Assembly: GCA_037043235.1 (NCBI GenBank) | Contig: JAWRVZ010000182.1 | Location: 1-64,000, forward strand | Source: Rhodeus uyekii | Lineage: Eukaryota; Chordata; Actinopteri; Cypriniformes; Acheilognathidae | Length of the DNA stretch: 64,000 bases | Reading direction: 5' to 3' | Shown: positions 45,010 through 55,684 of the stretch, in pieces | Layout: each line of letters starts with the position of its first letter | Position numbering within the stretch: the stretch's first letter is position 1 | Position numbers and translations under genes: made by a program | Notes under the pieces: model-generated | Databases searched by the model: none | The model's input: only the letters and a program-made list of their open reading frames with translations | What the model was told of the DNA's origin: nothing

Positions 45010-46070
45010 TGTAACTCCTGAAAGCTTCCGATGACCTGTGGCCCAGTGCTTGGATCTGCTGGTTTGGAACAAAACGTGGCGAGGTGATTTAAGTCTTCTG
45101 TGAAGAGTGGGTCGGATGGGAGTTTGGCCTGATTTCTTGAATGAAGGTAGGCTATGAAGGATTGTTGCTGTTGGAGTAAGATAGGCCTTATGGTTTGGTC
45201 TCCCTTACTTTCGTTGCGCAGCGCTGACGAGTCGGAATATGGATGGATTTGGATTAAGGTTGGATGTGATGGAATCTGAGGAACTGAAACCTATATGGCT
45301 CGACCATGGCGTTGAGTGGTCGGACGACATTTGGGTGGAATCCTTGGCGGAGAGTAGGGATACGGATTTCCAACATAATGGTTGTCTGGTGTCTGAGCTG
45401 GTGGGTTGAGTTCTTGATATACCTTTGATGAGCAGAGGATTAGGTTTCGGCAGTGAGAAGTAGATTTCACCTAGGTAACCCTTGGTGAAGCTGGCTTGGA
45501 ATTTCTTGGTGTTATTGGAATGTAATACGAATCGGCGGCAGTGGGTAGAGACCATGTGGAGCAGACCATATGTGGAGTGGAAAGTTTTGAACTCTTCCAC
45601 TCCACATATAATCCTTCAAAAGAGTGGTTTGAAGCTAAAAAAGGCTTGAAGAATGGACATTTAGAGGCGTCGATAAATATCAACTCTGAATATTGATATA
45701 CTGGTTGGGAATAGGTCCACCTCTGGTGGCAGCAGCCTTAACTTCAGTTAGTATTTGTGTTCAACTGTTGTTGGCGACAGAGGTGGTTCCAAGCAGCAGT
45801 GTTTGTGGAATGGCATGAGCATAGCAGAGAACAGGATGAAAGGAGAATTAGTGTGGTGGAGAGAATTAGGTGGAAAAAAGGCCAGGGGCGAAGCCACTTG
45901 CGGAGGCAGCCTCAAGCTTGGGTTGACACCTGGAGCCGGGAGAGAGACAGAAAGGGTAGAAAGGGAAGATAAGACAGTGTCTGGGCCTGTGCCGCTAGCG
46001 GAGGCAGCCTCACGTTAGAATCGGAAGGCAGGGCTGCAGGCCAAACATAGGGGAAAGTTTAGGTACGTGC
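45010..46070 (-). repeat. Diverged second copy of the 42.4-43.3 kb segment
   Basis: Blocks of the internal region occur twice in the same order and orientation. GAGTGGGTCGGATGGGAGTT is at 43,241 and 45,106. GGAGGCAGCCTCA blocks at 42,598-42,840 match 45,903-46,014. The GGCTGCAGGCC block at 42,857 matches 46,030. It points to a large old internal duplication in the element. Confidence 0.6.
45569..45608. repeat. Perfect 14-bp inverted repeat with 12-bp loop
   Basis: TATGTGGAGTGGAA and TTCCACTCCACATA flank a 12-base loop. It could form a hairpin in RNA from either strand of the putative Ngaro-like element; function unknown. Confidence 0.9.
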
Positions 46071-47783
46071 TGCCGTTGCTGAGCCTGCACCGCTGGCGGA
46101 GGCAAGCTCGCACTTAAAGGGCGGCGTTTGTCGCTAGATGCTGGCATGTGAGGTGCAGTGCTGGAAAACTGCAGTGTGCTGCTGCGTCTTAACGCTTGAA
46201 GATCTGGTTTTGCAAGGGAGAGAGATGAAGATTTAAGGAACGTACGTTTGAGGCATTTTGAAGGTAGAGTTGATTTGGAGATGGTACAGCTGACTGGAGC
46301 GAGACCTATTCTAGTTAGTTTTGCTTTGATCATCCTCCTTTACTATTGATAAGAGTGCTGAGGTGTCGTAGGAAGTTGAGCAAGAAGAAGGTGGATGTCT
46401 TGATGGTGGAGGTGAGGGCAAGCCTCGGCGTCATAGGGTGCGACAACGGAGCGGAAGAGCTGACGACCGCGTGGTGTTGTTGGAGGCTCGGTTGCAGTGT
46501 TTGTTGAGTGCAAGAGCTCCTTTCGACAGTGGGATACAGTGAAGGAACTTGAGAGGAAGAGTTTATCGTGAAACTGGTACATCTCAATCTTGGGCAATGT
46601 GGCGAAAGGCGGGGCATCACATGATCGCCTGCTAAATTTGAACACATTGACTGGCGCTGAGCCAGAGAAAGTGCTCAACGCTTGTTGCTGTTCAGTGTTT
46701 CAGTCTCTTGAAATTATTTTGGTTACAGACGTCTAAATACACTCAAGAAATAACAAAATCAATATGGTTTGTAAAAAGCATAAGTAAAACCTTTCAATTA
46801 TAAATTGACAGTTGAATTTATATCAGATGCATGTTGCATATTTAATTTCAAAACAAACTTACCTGTTGGAAATCGGAATATCAAAGTTTATGAAAGTTCA
46901 CAAACTTATTGGCTTTGAATAAACCCTGAGCAGGGGTTCATCCAAATATCATAGACTTATAAAGCTTATCATAGACTTAAAGGATTGAAACAGTGAAGGC
47001 AGAGAATTACTTTGAAATAGGAAGTGCATATGGTTTCTTTCCAGTGAGTCCACTTAATAGCCGATTAAGTTGAAACAACAAGGCAGCGTTGGCAATAAGT
47101 ACTTGATTCTTGTGTGGGCGGCTGAGCGCGCGATCGACTGTAATGAGCGCGATCTGAAGCAGCGCGTGCGATCGGACTGTACTGTGCGCGATCTGACTTC
47201 TGAGCTGCGCGGAAGCAGCGCGTTACTTTAAAAACAATCACATTTCAGACGTGGGTTCCCCGGAACAGTAGCATTGAGATGGCACAAACTGCTCGTGATT
47301 TAGCGATGCTGAAATAAAAGCGCTGGGAAGGATTACAGCTGCTCTTGTTTGTGTGAGCTGACGGACAGAGAGATGGTGAGCTGAAACTGCAGCGCGGTCT
47401 GCTGAGGTCTGGCTAGCAGGAAGAAAGCGGCATTGCCTGAGAGTCGAGCTTGCTTCTCAACCAGCTTTATTATCCTTCTCAATGGCAGGAGCGATTGAAA
47501 GGGGCCGATGTAGAGCTGCTGAATACGGATGTTTTGCTTGGTGGCGAGAACAGGCCTCGCGTCTTACTGTGCGTTTGCTTGTTGTTGCTTAGGACCCGTT
47601 TGTTTGGTCTGGCACCCGTGATGTATTGCTGAGGGTGATATAATATAGTTAGCATGGTGTTAGGCGGATGAGGATCGCTACTGGGTCCGGAGGTTTTCGT
47701 AGAGAATCCATCTAACGAGTCTAGCTCGATTTCGGGTGTATCACGACCAAAAGGCGGAGCCACAATGCCGTAAACTGTCGAGC
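46010..47783 (-). other. 5' part of the putative Ngaro-like internal region, no recognised product
   Basis: Several overlapping minus-strand frames of about 105-110 codons (46,678-46,343, 46,647-46,330 and 46,333-46,010) suggest a frame broken by indels, but I recognise no gag, RT, RNase H or recombinase motif. 47,120-47,230 is a GC-rich stretch with recurring GCGCGATC and GCAGCGCG motifs. Confidence 0.35.
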
Positions 47784-48159
47784 TGCCGAAAAATGTCAAA
47801 GAGCTGTAGGTGAGTCAAACATGTCTATATATACACATGCTTCCTCTCCTGCTGATAGGATGAGGTGTAATTGCTGATGACGTGTAGGTTGTGTTAATCA
47901 TTTGAACGTGCTCCTCCCGAACTTTGTTAATAAAACATCATATATGATGCATTACTGCATCTTCTAGAGCAGGGGTCTCCAAACTTTTCAGCCCGAGGGC
48001 CGCATTAACTGTCAAACAGCAGTTCGGGGGCCGACTACACACTCGAGGTCCAAATAAAAAAGAATCAAAACATGATGTTGTTTTTAATTATTTATTTAAT
48101 ATTATTTTATTCAGTTATTACTTAATAACACATTGATACACTACACATGGACACCTGTA

Positions 48160-48320
48160 TTAGTGGGAATGGTGAAATTGTTTCCTGGATGCCAAAATAG
48201 CAGACATTTCTGGCTTTAGATTTGATTTCCCTAACATCAACAGTGACCTGAGATTATCATCGGACAAGTTTGTTCTCAAATTGTATTTTATTCTTGAAAA
48301 TGTTTGTTCACATTTTATAT
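48160..48320 (-). pseudogene. hAT transposase C-terminal fragment
   Basis: Minus-strand residues FSRIKYNLRTNLSDDNLRSL, then LMLGKSNLKPEMSAILASRK to the stop at 48,160, resemble the end of GTF2IRD2/ZBED5-type hAT transposases (L-D--L---L.....P....L...Q). Sequence upstream of it is not transposase-like, so only the last roughly 50 residues remain. Confidence 0.7.
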
Positions 48321-48664
48321 GTTTATACATACCGGTAACATTTTTATTCATTTGAAATATCACACCCGTGGAGCATATGAAGGTGCAAAAGACATGCATC
48401 TGCTGATTATATGCGAGATAAAATGGTATATCATCTCATTGATCCCAAGAACAATTAAGCAGCGAATAAGGTTTTGTAATGTAGTGATCGGTTGGAAAAC
48501 GTCTCCGTTTACTATCGCAACCTCGGTTATTTTTCCATATTCCGTTTAGAGAAGCGTGAAGGAAATATTCTGACGCGTCATGCTTATGCTGTTTATACTG
48601 TCTGTCATTCAGATCCGCATCGCGCTACGATTGGCCAGTTGTCAACTGGCGTTATCCTATAAGG

Positions 48665-49689
48665 CAGGGGTCTCCAACGTGGTGCCTGCGGGCACCAGGT
48701 CGCCCCCAAGGACCACATGAGTCGCCCGCGGGCCTGTCCTAAAAATAGCTCAACATAGCGCCACTTACCAGTGAGCTGCATCTATTTTTCTTGCTATTCT
48801 TTTTTTAAATCACACCCGCAAATTAACTCCACTTCACATTATTTCTGAAGCTTTATAGGAGAACGCCAGTTGACAACTGGCCAATTGTAGCGTGATGCAG
48901 CTCTGACTGACAAACAGTATAAATAGCATAAGCGTATCAATTGTGTCAGAATCAGCACTAAAATCTGCACAGCTGGTCAGACGGCAAACATGGCGATTAA
49001 TACAATGTCTCATTCCCATCTCTCAATGAACTGTGGTTACAACAGTAACTGGAGATGTTCCCTTTCGATAACAGGAACGAGACATTGCATTGAAATGCAT
49101 TTGGGAACAGTGTTCAATCCCGCGGTGAGAGAGATGCAGATCAGCCTAAAAACACAGGGATCCATACGCCAATCACAGCGAAGAGGCACACAGCCCAACC
49201 AATGGCGACGCCGCTAGGTATGCTCACTATTGATACGTGCAGCTAAACCAATGAAATCAATAGCTGAAGCTTACCAAAATGCACACACCAGAAAGCCTGA
49301 AAAATAGCGAGCTGCACTGAATATAGGGCAGACTTGGTGAAAGGTAGTGCATGATTTTTTACAAATTGTTAGTGGCTAGTGAAAATGTTGTAGAAGTGAT
49401 CATTTGAAAATGTAAATACTTGCAGAGATTTATAGAAATAAAGTGTTGCATATTGATATTGATCTGTTTCTTACCCTTGTTAAATCATTGTTGATAATTA
49501 TTGTGAGAAATAATTAACATGATCAGTGTCTTCACATAGATGAATATCATTCATTATTAATAATGACATAAAATTAAAGGTAAATTGAGCAAATCTGTTA
49601 TTTTAGAAGTGTGTATCAAACTGGTAGCCCTTCGCATTAATCGGTACCCAAGAAGTAGCCCTCACCTTCAAAAAGGTTGGTGACCCCTG
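48665..49689. mobile_element. hAT transposon (inner) nested in the outer hAT
   Basis: The ends are CAGGGGTCTCCAACGTGG and, read inward from the right, CAGGGGTCACCAACCTTT. A perfect 8-bp duplication CTATAAGG flanks it (48,657-48,664 and 49,690-49,697). 1,025 bp with no transposase frame. It contains at 48,851-48,936 an inverted near-copy of the outer element's sequence just left of the insertion (48,576-48,664). Confidence 0.95.
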
Positions 49690-49911
49690 CTATAAGGTTT
49701 CAGAGATTACCTGAAGGGGAGGAGTTCCCGCTCTCGAAAGGGAACGCACTTTTGCGCGCCTCTGTTTTAATTCGGTAAAAACATAACGTCCACGTAAGCG
49801 GCGGCTGATCTTGGCAGGATACACGTAAAATTATGGATTTTTTTTCGTAGACAAAAAGGTCTCCACGGGCCGCATGAAAGGGCTTCGCGGGCCGTAGTTT
49901 GGAGACCCCTG

Positions 49912-50015
49912 TTCTAGAACAAAAGAATGAACAAATTTTGTTTCACTCATAAGTCAAAAAACAGAATACCAAATGTCCATATATATTCTTCAGACAGTGA
50001 AAGTATGTCACGGTA
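49912..50015. other. Short spacer between hAT and DIRS element
   Basis: About 100 bp of AT-rich sequence after the hAT target duplication; nothing recognised. Confidence 0.4.
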
Positions 50016-50076
50016 TGCTCGCGCTTGACCAAGAATCGAATAAAAAAATTGTCACCTCGTGACTCATGACGTGTCT

Positions 50077-50963
50077 TCAGCTATAAAACACCCTAATACG
50101 TCTAAGTGCTGCCCAAGATGTCGCCAATGCACGTGTTGAATGACAGTGAATAGATGAGGGTGGAGGTTCCCCCACAGACTCGTATGCATGAAAGATTACC
50201 TGTGTCACCCAGTGCGCCAGTCTCTGTTTAGAAAGTGCATCACCTTTGCGTGAATCACTAAAACAGACAAACAATTGATCAGTCTTACACCAGGCCGCAG
50301 TCTTATCAATGTAATCTTTCAAAGACCTAACTTGACATAGCTCCAACCTTATATCAGTTTGATCAGCCGGCAGTGCAGCCAACACAATAGGCCAGTTCAT
50401 GAACTGTGGAGACAAAATCTTGGGTAGAAATGCCGGATTAGGCCAACCAATGAAACCCTACTGAGTTCACCACTTCAGCGTAAACAGGGGGCACTCACTG
50501 ATGGCGCATGGAGCTCACTTACCCGCTTTGATTTTGTAATGGCCAAGAGAAATGCAGTCTTAAATGACAACTATTTAATGTCAGACTGTAGCAATGGTTC
50601 CAATGGGGGGTGACACAAAGAATTGAGTACCAAACCCAAGTCCCACGTCGGCCTCCCCACGGCCCTTGGAGGACACAGGCGATAAGCTCCATTCAGAAAA
50701 GCGACAATCAGTCGGTCAGACCCAAGTGAAGAGTCACTAAACTCTGATGGGTGAGCTTCTAAAGCCGCTACATATACCTTTAGCGTGGAAGTAGACCGCC
50801 CAAGTTCCAAAAGATGTTGCAGAAAATCCAAAATGCATCCCACTGAGCAGTGTAGTGGATCAACAGCACAGCTAGTACACCAGTCAGAGAACATCTTCCA
50901 TTTACTAGCATACAACTTTCGAGTGGATGCTGCGTGTGCATTCAAAACAGTGTCCCTGGCCAT
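50077..50963 (-). pseudogene. DIRS tyrosine recombinase
   Basis: The frame 50,963-50,571 gives the N-terminal SAM-like DNA-binding part (HAASTRKLYASKWKMFSDWC, VGCILDFLQHLLELGRSTST, LKVYVAALEAH). The frame 50,415-50,077 gives the catalytic part with AHWVTQVIFHAYES and CHSTRALATSWA, which supplies the H-x-x-R pair of the recombinase active site. The region between is out of frame. The nucleophilic tyrosine should lie shortly after this motif, but I cannot place it with confidence. Confidence 0.82.
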
Positions 50964-52462
50964 CTCTGAACACTCCTGGAGGGCCCAATGGCCGCACCCA
51001 CAGTTTCAGTCTTTCTGGATGTGGGTGCCAAAGTCTTCCTTCTAGCTGACTCAGGAGATCTGGTCTGTTGGGCAGACAACAAGGTGGTCCTATCATCAGT
51101 GGAACCAGACTCTGAAACCATGGCCTCGCAGTCCAATGTGGAGCCACTAGCAGCAAACGGTGGCCGCAGTCGCGCACAGAGTCGTCCAAATCAATGGTAA
51201 CGGGGGGAAATGCATATAGTGTCACATCTGACCAGACGTGCGCAAACGCATCCCGACCCAGAGATCCTGGTTCGTCCATCAGAGAAAACCACAGAGGGCA
51301 GTGAGATGTCCGACTGTCCGCGAACACATCTACTGCTGCGATTCCATACATTCTCCATATCATCTGTACCACTTCCGGGTACAGCATCCAATCTCCCTAC
51401 AACACCCTGCCCTGTGACAGAGCGTCCGCTGTCTGATTGAGCCGGCCAGATAGATACACTGCTTGGATGAAAGGCAAGTTGGCCTGGGCTCAAAGCAGCA
51501 ATTTGTGAGCCACCTGAAGTGAACTCTGTGACCGTGTTCCTCCCTGATGGTTGATATAAAAAACAGTCACCTTGTTGTCTGTGTGCACCAAAACATGTTT
51601 TCCTCTGAGAACAGTTCGAAAGTGAAGAAGAGTAAGAAATACTGCTGTCAACTCCAGGACATTGATGTGTGCTGTGCGCAAGGACCCACTCCAAGCGCCA
51701 TTCACTCCCCTCTTGCGCCAGACTCCTCCCCATCCAAGAAGGCTGGCATCTGTCTTTATGACCTCCCACTGCGCAGGTGGGGGTCCCAATGGAACTCCCC
51801 TGACAAGAAACTCCTGGGACCAAGGAGCTAGGGTTTCTATGCAACGACGTGTGACTCTGACCTTCTTGTATTTGTCTCGTATTGGACACAGACGCTTCTG
51901 AAAAATCCAACGTTGGAAAGGCCTGAGCCACAACAGTCACAGTGGAACTACTGTTGATGCTACTGTAAGCTTTCCCAAGTCTCAGGAGAGCAATGTATTT
52001 CTGAGTACGGCCAACCTGAAGCTGTCTTACAGTCCTCAGAATTGATCTCTCTGGTGTTGGAACGAACAACATCGTGACAGAGTTGAGAACAAGACCTATG
52101 AGGCTGATCGACTGCACTGGGACAAGCTTGCATTTGTCCCAGTTCACTGCAATTCCCAAAGCCGCAACATGGTTCACCAGATGACGTGCTTGGTCCACTG
52201 ATTGATGGGGAGATGCGGCACAAACAAGCCAGTCGTCCAGGTATGGCAAAACTCTCATGCCCAACCTTTGGAGTGGCTCCAACGCTGCCTGGACAAACTT
52301 GGAAAAAACTCTTGGTGCCAGAGCCAGATCAAACGGAAGAACCCTGAACTGAAATATTTGGTCCATGAATGCAAACCGAAGGAATCGCCTGTGTTCTGGA
52401 ACAATTGGAACGTGAAAATAGGCATCCTTCAAATCTATCGTTACGAACCAATCTTGTGGCAT
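50905..52462 (-). pseudogene. DIRS reverse transcriptase and RNase H
   Basis: RT on the minus strand starts near 52,462: TIDLKDAYFHV (first catalytic Asp region, residues 8-18), LPFDLALAPRVF, and YLDDWLV at 74-80 with the catalytic Asp pair, then NWDKCKLVPVQSISLIGL. A frameshift near 51,930 moves to the frame 51,933-51,490 with RNase H: KTDASLLGWGGVW, NVLELTA and VHTDNKV, which supply the acidic residues. The following frame 51,387-50,905 (VDVFADSRTSHCPLWFS) is the C-terminal extension leading to the recombinase. Broken by several shifts. Confidence 0.88.
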
Positions 52463-52922
52463 AACGGCCTACAATACATCGGTTGTGCGAAGCATTCAAA
52501 ATGGCAAAAACAGGGTAGTCAGCAGCCACCGATTGGTTGTTATTGATCTTTAATGATCCAGGTGACTTTCTGTGAAACAGCCCACTGCCACGAAACCGGG
52601 GGGGCCCGGGTTTCGTGTGCGAAACTAACATCCACGCATCTGAGTCCAACCACATATGGGGGGTGGAAGAGATTGTGGATTATGTTGTTGGAAATGCTGA
52701 GGAGGCTTATACGTCTGTCTGACCCCAACATTGAGATAACGGCCACCAGATGCTGCTGGAGGGGGCCTGGATCCTGAGGCTGTCCCCATATGACGTGAAC
52801 GAGATTCAGAGACAGACACTCGTCGGTCCAAAGCTTCCTGTGCAGCTGGGTCCAGGTACCAATGACAACCGTCTCAAGTTATTCCTACAAACCTCTGGCA
52901 AGGAGGATTGGGCCAACCACAC

Positions 52923-53994
52923 TTACCGTCGAGCTTGCACAAGAGTCCCTAAAGCAGTTCCACAGTGGTTAGCAATAACACCCATGGCCTGTAGTGCAAG
53001 TTCAGTTAGGTCCACCACTAGTGGGTCAGATGAAGCTTCACTCAGAGAGGAGCGTAAGGTCACAAGCATATGCGCCAAGGAGTTAGAAACACGGCCAAGA
53101 TTTGCTGTGGAATTGTATGCCCGAGACAGTAGTTCATCAGTGCGTATGCACTCAACATTAGGACAGCGCACATTTTCACAAAGTGCCTCATCGGGAGACA
53201 CAACAAGTGCAGCCACACTAGATTCTATGGGTGGCATGCTACCAAGTCCCACTGCTTCTGGGTCCTGCATCACCGCCAATGTGCGGGCTAACTGATCCGG
53301 ACGAGTAGCCTTTGATGAATTTTGCAGTGCTGACACTAACACTGATGTAAAATCATTGCACTGAGGCATTATGCACGTCTGTGCTCAACGTAGAAAGACA
53401 TTCTCAGAACCCACTGCTGCTTGGGGGGGATCCAGATTAATGCGGGCCAGCATTGCTTTTAATGTTCCTTCCAGTGATGCAACAACTGAAATTGACCCAC
53501 CCGATCTCACAGACACCGTCTCACTGCCTGAGTGATGTGATTGATCGGCAGGCAAATTTTCCTCAGCACCTGAGGCTGCTGGAGCAGCTTCAAAAAGTGA
53601 ATCAGAGGCAGCCACCGACATCACATCTAGCTCCGGTCCCGTATGCATGATCGGCAATTAAGCGATAGCTGATTCAGGCCGCGCTCTCTCTTGCACGTTC
53701 ATATTAGGTTGTGCTTTAGCCAGGAGCGCATTAACAACTCTACCGCAGAAGACATGTTTGTTTCCATTTACGATCAACAGCAGTAAAACTGGAAGAAAGC
53801 AACAAACCTTCCAATCCGGATTCCAGGCCCGCAAGACACGCTCGATGCACCGCGAGCGGCATTATAGAGCATTCTAGACACGGGTCAGACACCGTCTCAT
53901 TAAGATGATCCATACCCAGACACGCAGGACACTGGTGATGGCCATCCATAATATCCATTGTGTTAGGGCATGTAGAGCACCTAAGCGCATCCAT
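52923..53994 (-). pseudogene. DIRS gag-like region
   Basis: Three minus-strand frames in order. 53,994-53,740 starts MDALRCSTCPNTMD and has a cysteine/histidine cluster (CSTCP, HHQCPACLGMDHL, DPCLECS) of the kind at the start of fish DIRS gag. 53,657-53,385 is acidic and serine-rich. 53,369-52,923 contains VLVSALQNSSKATRPDQLAR and PNVECIRTDELLSRAYN. It lies 5' of RT as gag should. Assignment is by position and general likeness. Confidence 0.65.
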
Positions 53995-54393
53995 GACAAG
54001 TTAATGCTCACCTTAATCCGAAGGGGAAAACTTTGCAGAGCGATGAACAGACACGCGCACGCTCTCTCTCTCTCAAGCCAAGGCAACCAGGGCTTTTCGA
54101 GTGCGTCTTACTGAAGCATTCAACTTACAGGCAGTCAGAAGTTTGAAGCCTCTCCAATGTATCAAATATCAGTTGTAAAGTAAAAATCCTAATTGATGAC
54201 AAAGACAAAACAGCTTGTGATATCTTGAAGAACTCTTCAGCAACAAGCTGCACAAATTATCGTACTCCGATTCAATCAGGCAAGAATGTGAAAAAGGTAG
54301 ATTATGACGTGTTAGGGTGTTTTATAGCTGAAGACACATCATGAGTCACGAGGTGACAATTTTTTTTATTCAATTCTCGGTCAAGCGCGAGCA

Positions 54394-54819
54394 CGAGGGA
54401 TTTTCAACTAGTGCTACAGCACTGCCTCTGGCGGTCTGGAACGATAGGAAATAGAACTAAATATACTAACAGTGATTAACAAAAGACAAACACCTGTGAA
54501 GATTAGTGACCATGGCAACGGAAAGATCTAGAACAGAAGAACATGTGACTAAAAGAAGGCAAAATACAAGTCCCGGGTGAACTGTGCTGTGACAAAGTAA
54601 CAGTGGAGCATTGTTGTAGTGAGTGAATTATTGAAGAAATGAACAGAATTAATGAGGAGTGCAGCAGATACACTGTAACTACAAATAAATGAACAAATTA
54701 AATCTCAGTTGATCTCTTGAGTTAAATATTTTCATACGTCTGCAAAAGTTTTATTGAGAATTAGGATCTATCGTTGTACCAGTTAATTTTCAGCATTTTG
54801 CAGTACAGTACTTTTAGAG
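54394..54819. other. Unassigned spacer
   Basis: About 420 bp between the DIRS terminal repeat and a small hAT element. No gene or repeat recognised. Confidence 0.4.
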
Positions 54820-55161
54820 CAGTGTTTTTCGACCACTAATACACATAGTACATGTGTGAGTACTGTATACACATAGTGCCGTGAGAGATCGTCAGGTGTG
54901 CCGTGGAAAATTATTCAATTTCACCTAATTGGTCTAAAACATCTTTTGAAAACAAATTAATTTTTGTCTGCAAATAATATGCCGTTGTTTAGTGTCTGTG
55001 ATGTCTAGTGTCAGTATTCAAGACACTTTTATAGGCATAACTGTCTATTGTTAATATAGGCTACAGAGTTTAATTTTTGAACATTTTCTGTTGGTGGTGT
55101 GCCTTGTGATTCTTTTCAATAAATTTTTTTACCTTGGTTCAAAAAAGGTTGAAAAACACTG
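54820..55161. mobile_element. 342-bp hAT-type MITE
   Basis: CAGTGTTTTTCGACC at the left, and the right end is GGTTGAAAAACACTG. The flanks TTTTAGAG (54,812-54,819) and TTTTATAG (55,162-55,169) are an 8-bp duplication with one mismatch. It contains GTGCCGTG and GTGTGCCTTGTGATTC-type stretches and no coding frame. Confidence 0.88.
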
Positions 55162-55374
55162 TTTTATAGTGTTTTCAAAGAATTCTTCAACGGTAATAAA
55201 CAATAAACCATTCTCATGTTATTGTTGGAAAATCACCTTTGTGACATTGCATATGCAGATTGTGGATGTCACAGTTGAGCTTCTTTTCTTTTTTATTTAT
55301 AAAGTTTTTCAGACTGTTTAAAATATTTGAAAATATAAATATATTAATGATATATTTGTGTTATGTGTTATATC

Positions 55375-55425
55375 AAAGATTAGATTAACTCTTTATAATT
55401 AATATAAAGAGTTAATCTAATCTTT
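55375..55425. repeat. Perfect 51-bp palindrome (23-bp arms, 5-bp loop)
   Basis: AAAGATTAGATTAACTCTTT begins the left arm, which is perfectly complementary to the right arm across the 5-base loop ATTAA. It lies between a hAT-type MITE and the 3' end of LINE-D. Extremely AT-rich, so cruciform extrusion is plausible. No protein site recognised. Confidence 0.97.
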
Positions 55426-55684
55426 AATAGTGCTGTACGTAAACAGGACATTGATGCTAATTCAACAAGCTTTTAAAATTGTATTTATTACTCATTTAGC
55501 AGACGCTTTTATCCAAAGCGACTTACAAGTTGAGGAATATAGAAGCAATTTGTCCAAAGGATACAAAAACACATAAGAGCGCTTACAATACAAAGTTTCA
55601 AACATTCTGAATACAAGTAGCACAAGCATGGGGAGTAGAGAAAAGGGAAAAAAATTTTTTTTTTTTTGTGAGTGCATGTGTGTG

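Larger units (their letters stand above)
40441..47940 (-). mobile_element. Putative non-autonomous Ngaro-like element with split direct repeats
   Basis: Segment A (40,441-40,562) recurs as 40,771-40,892, and segment B (40,619-40,770) recurs as 47,784-47,940, all in the same orientation, with B and the second A directly abutting at 40,770/40,771. On the minus strand the order is A1, internal region, B1-A2 joined, B2, the split direct repeat layout of Ngaro-type tyrosine-recombinase retrotransposons. I see no RT, RNase H or recombinase, so it would be non-autonomous or internally replaced. The internal region has several minisatellites, an internal duplication and a hAT insertion. The alternative is a 330-bp tandem duplication whose second copy was split by a 6.9-kb insertion of other origin. 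Confidence 0.5.
47970..49911 (-). mobile_element. hAT transposon (outer), host of a nested hAT
   Basis: Terminal inverted repeats CAGGGGTCTCCAAACT at 47,970 and its complement ending at 49,911. The flanks TTCTAGAG (47,962-47,969) and TTCTAGAA (49,912-49,919) form an 8-bp duplication with one change. It carries the C-terminus of a hAT transposase on the minus strand and a complete second hAT at 48,665-49,689. Without that it is about 900 bp, so it is a deletion derivative. Confidence 0.93.
50016..54393 (-). mobile_element. DIRS-type tyrosine-recombinase retrotransposon, degenerate
   Basis: Inverted terminal repeats of about 87 bp: 50,016-50,102 starts TGCTCGCGCTTGACC, and its near-complement is 54,306-54,393, both containing TTGTCACCTCGTGACTCATG. 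Between them on the minus strand, in the expected order, are gag-like frames, RT with RNase H, and a tyrosine recombinase. DIRS elements integrate through a recombinase and have inverted terminal repeats instead of LTRs. Several frameshifts and stops break the frames. About 4.4 kb. Confidence 0.92.
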
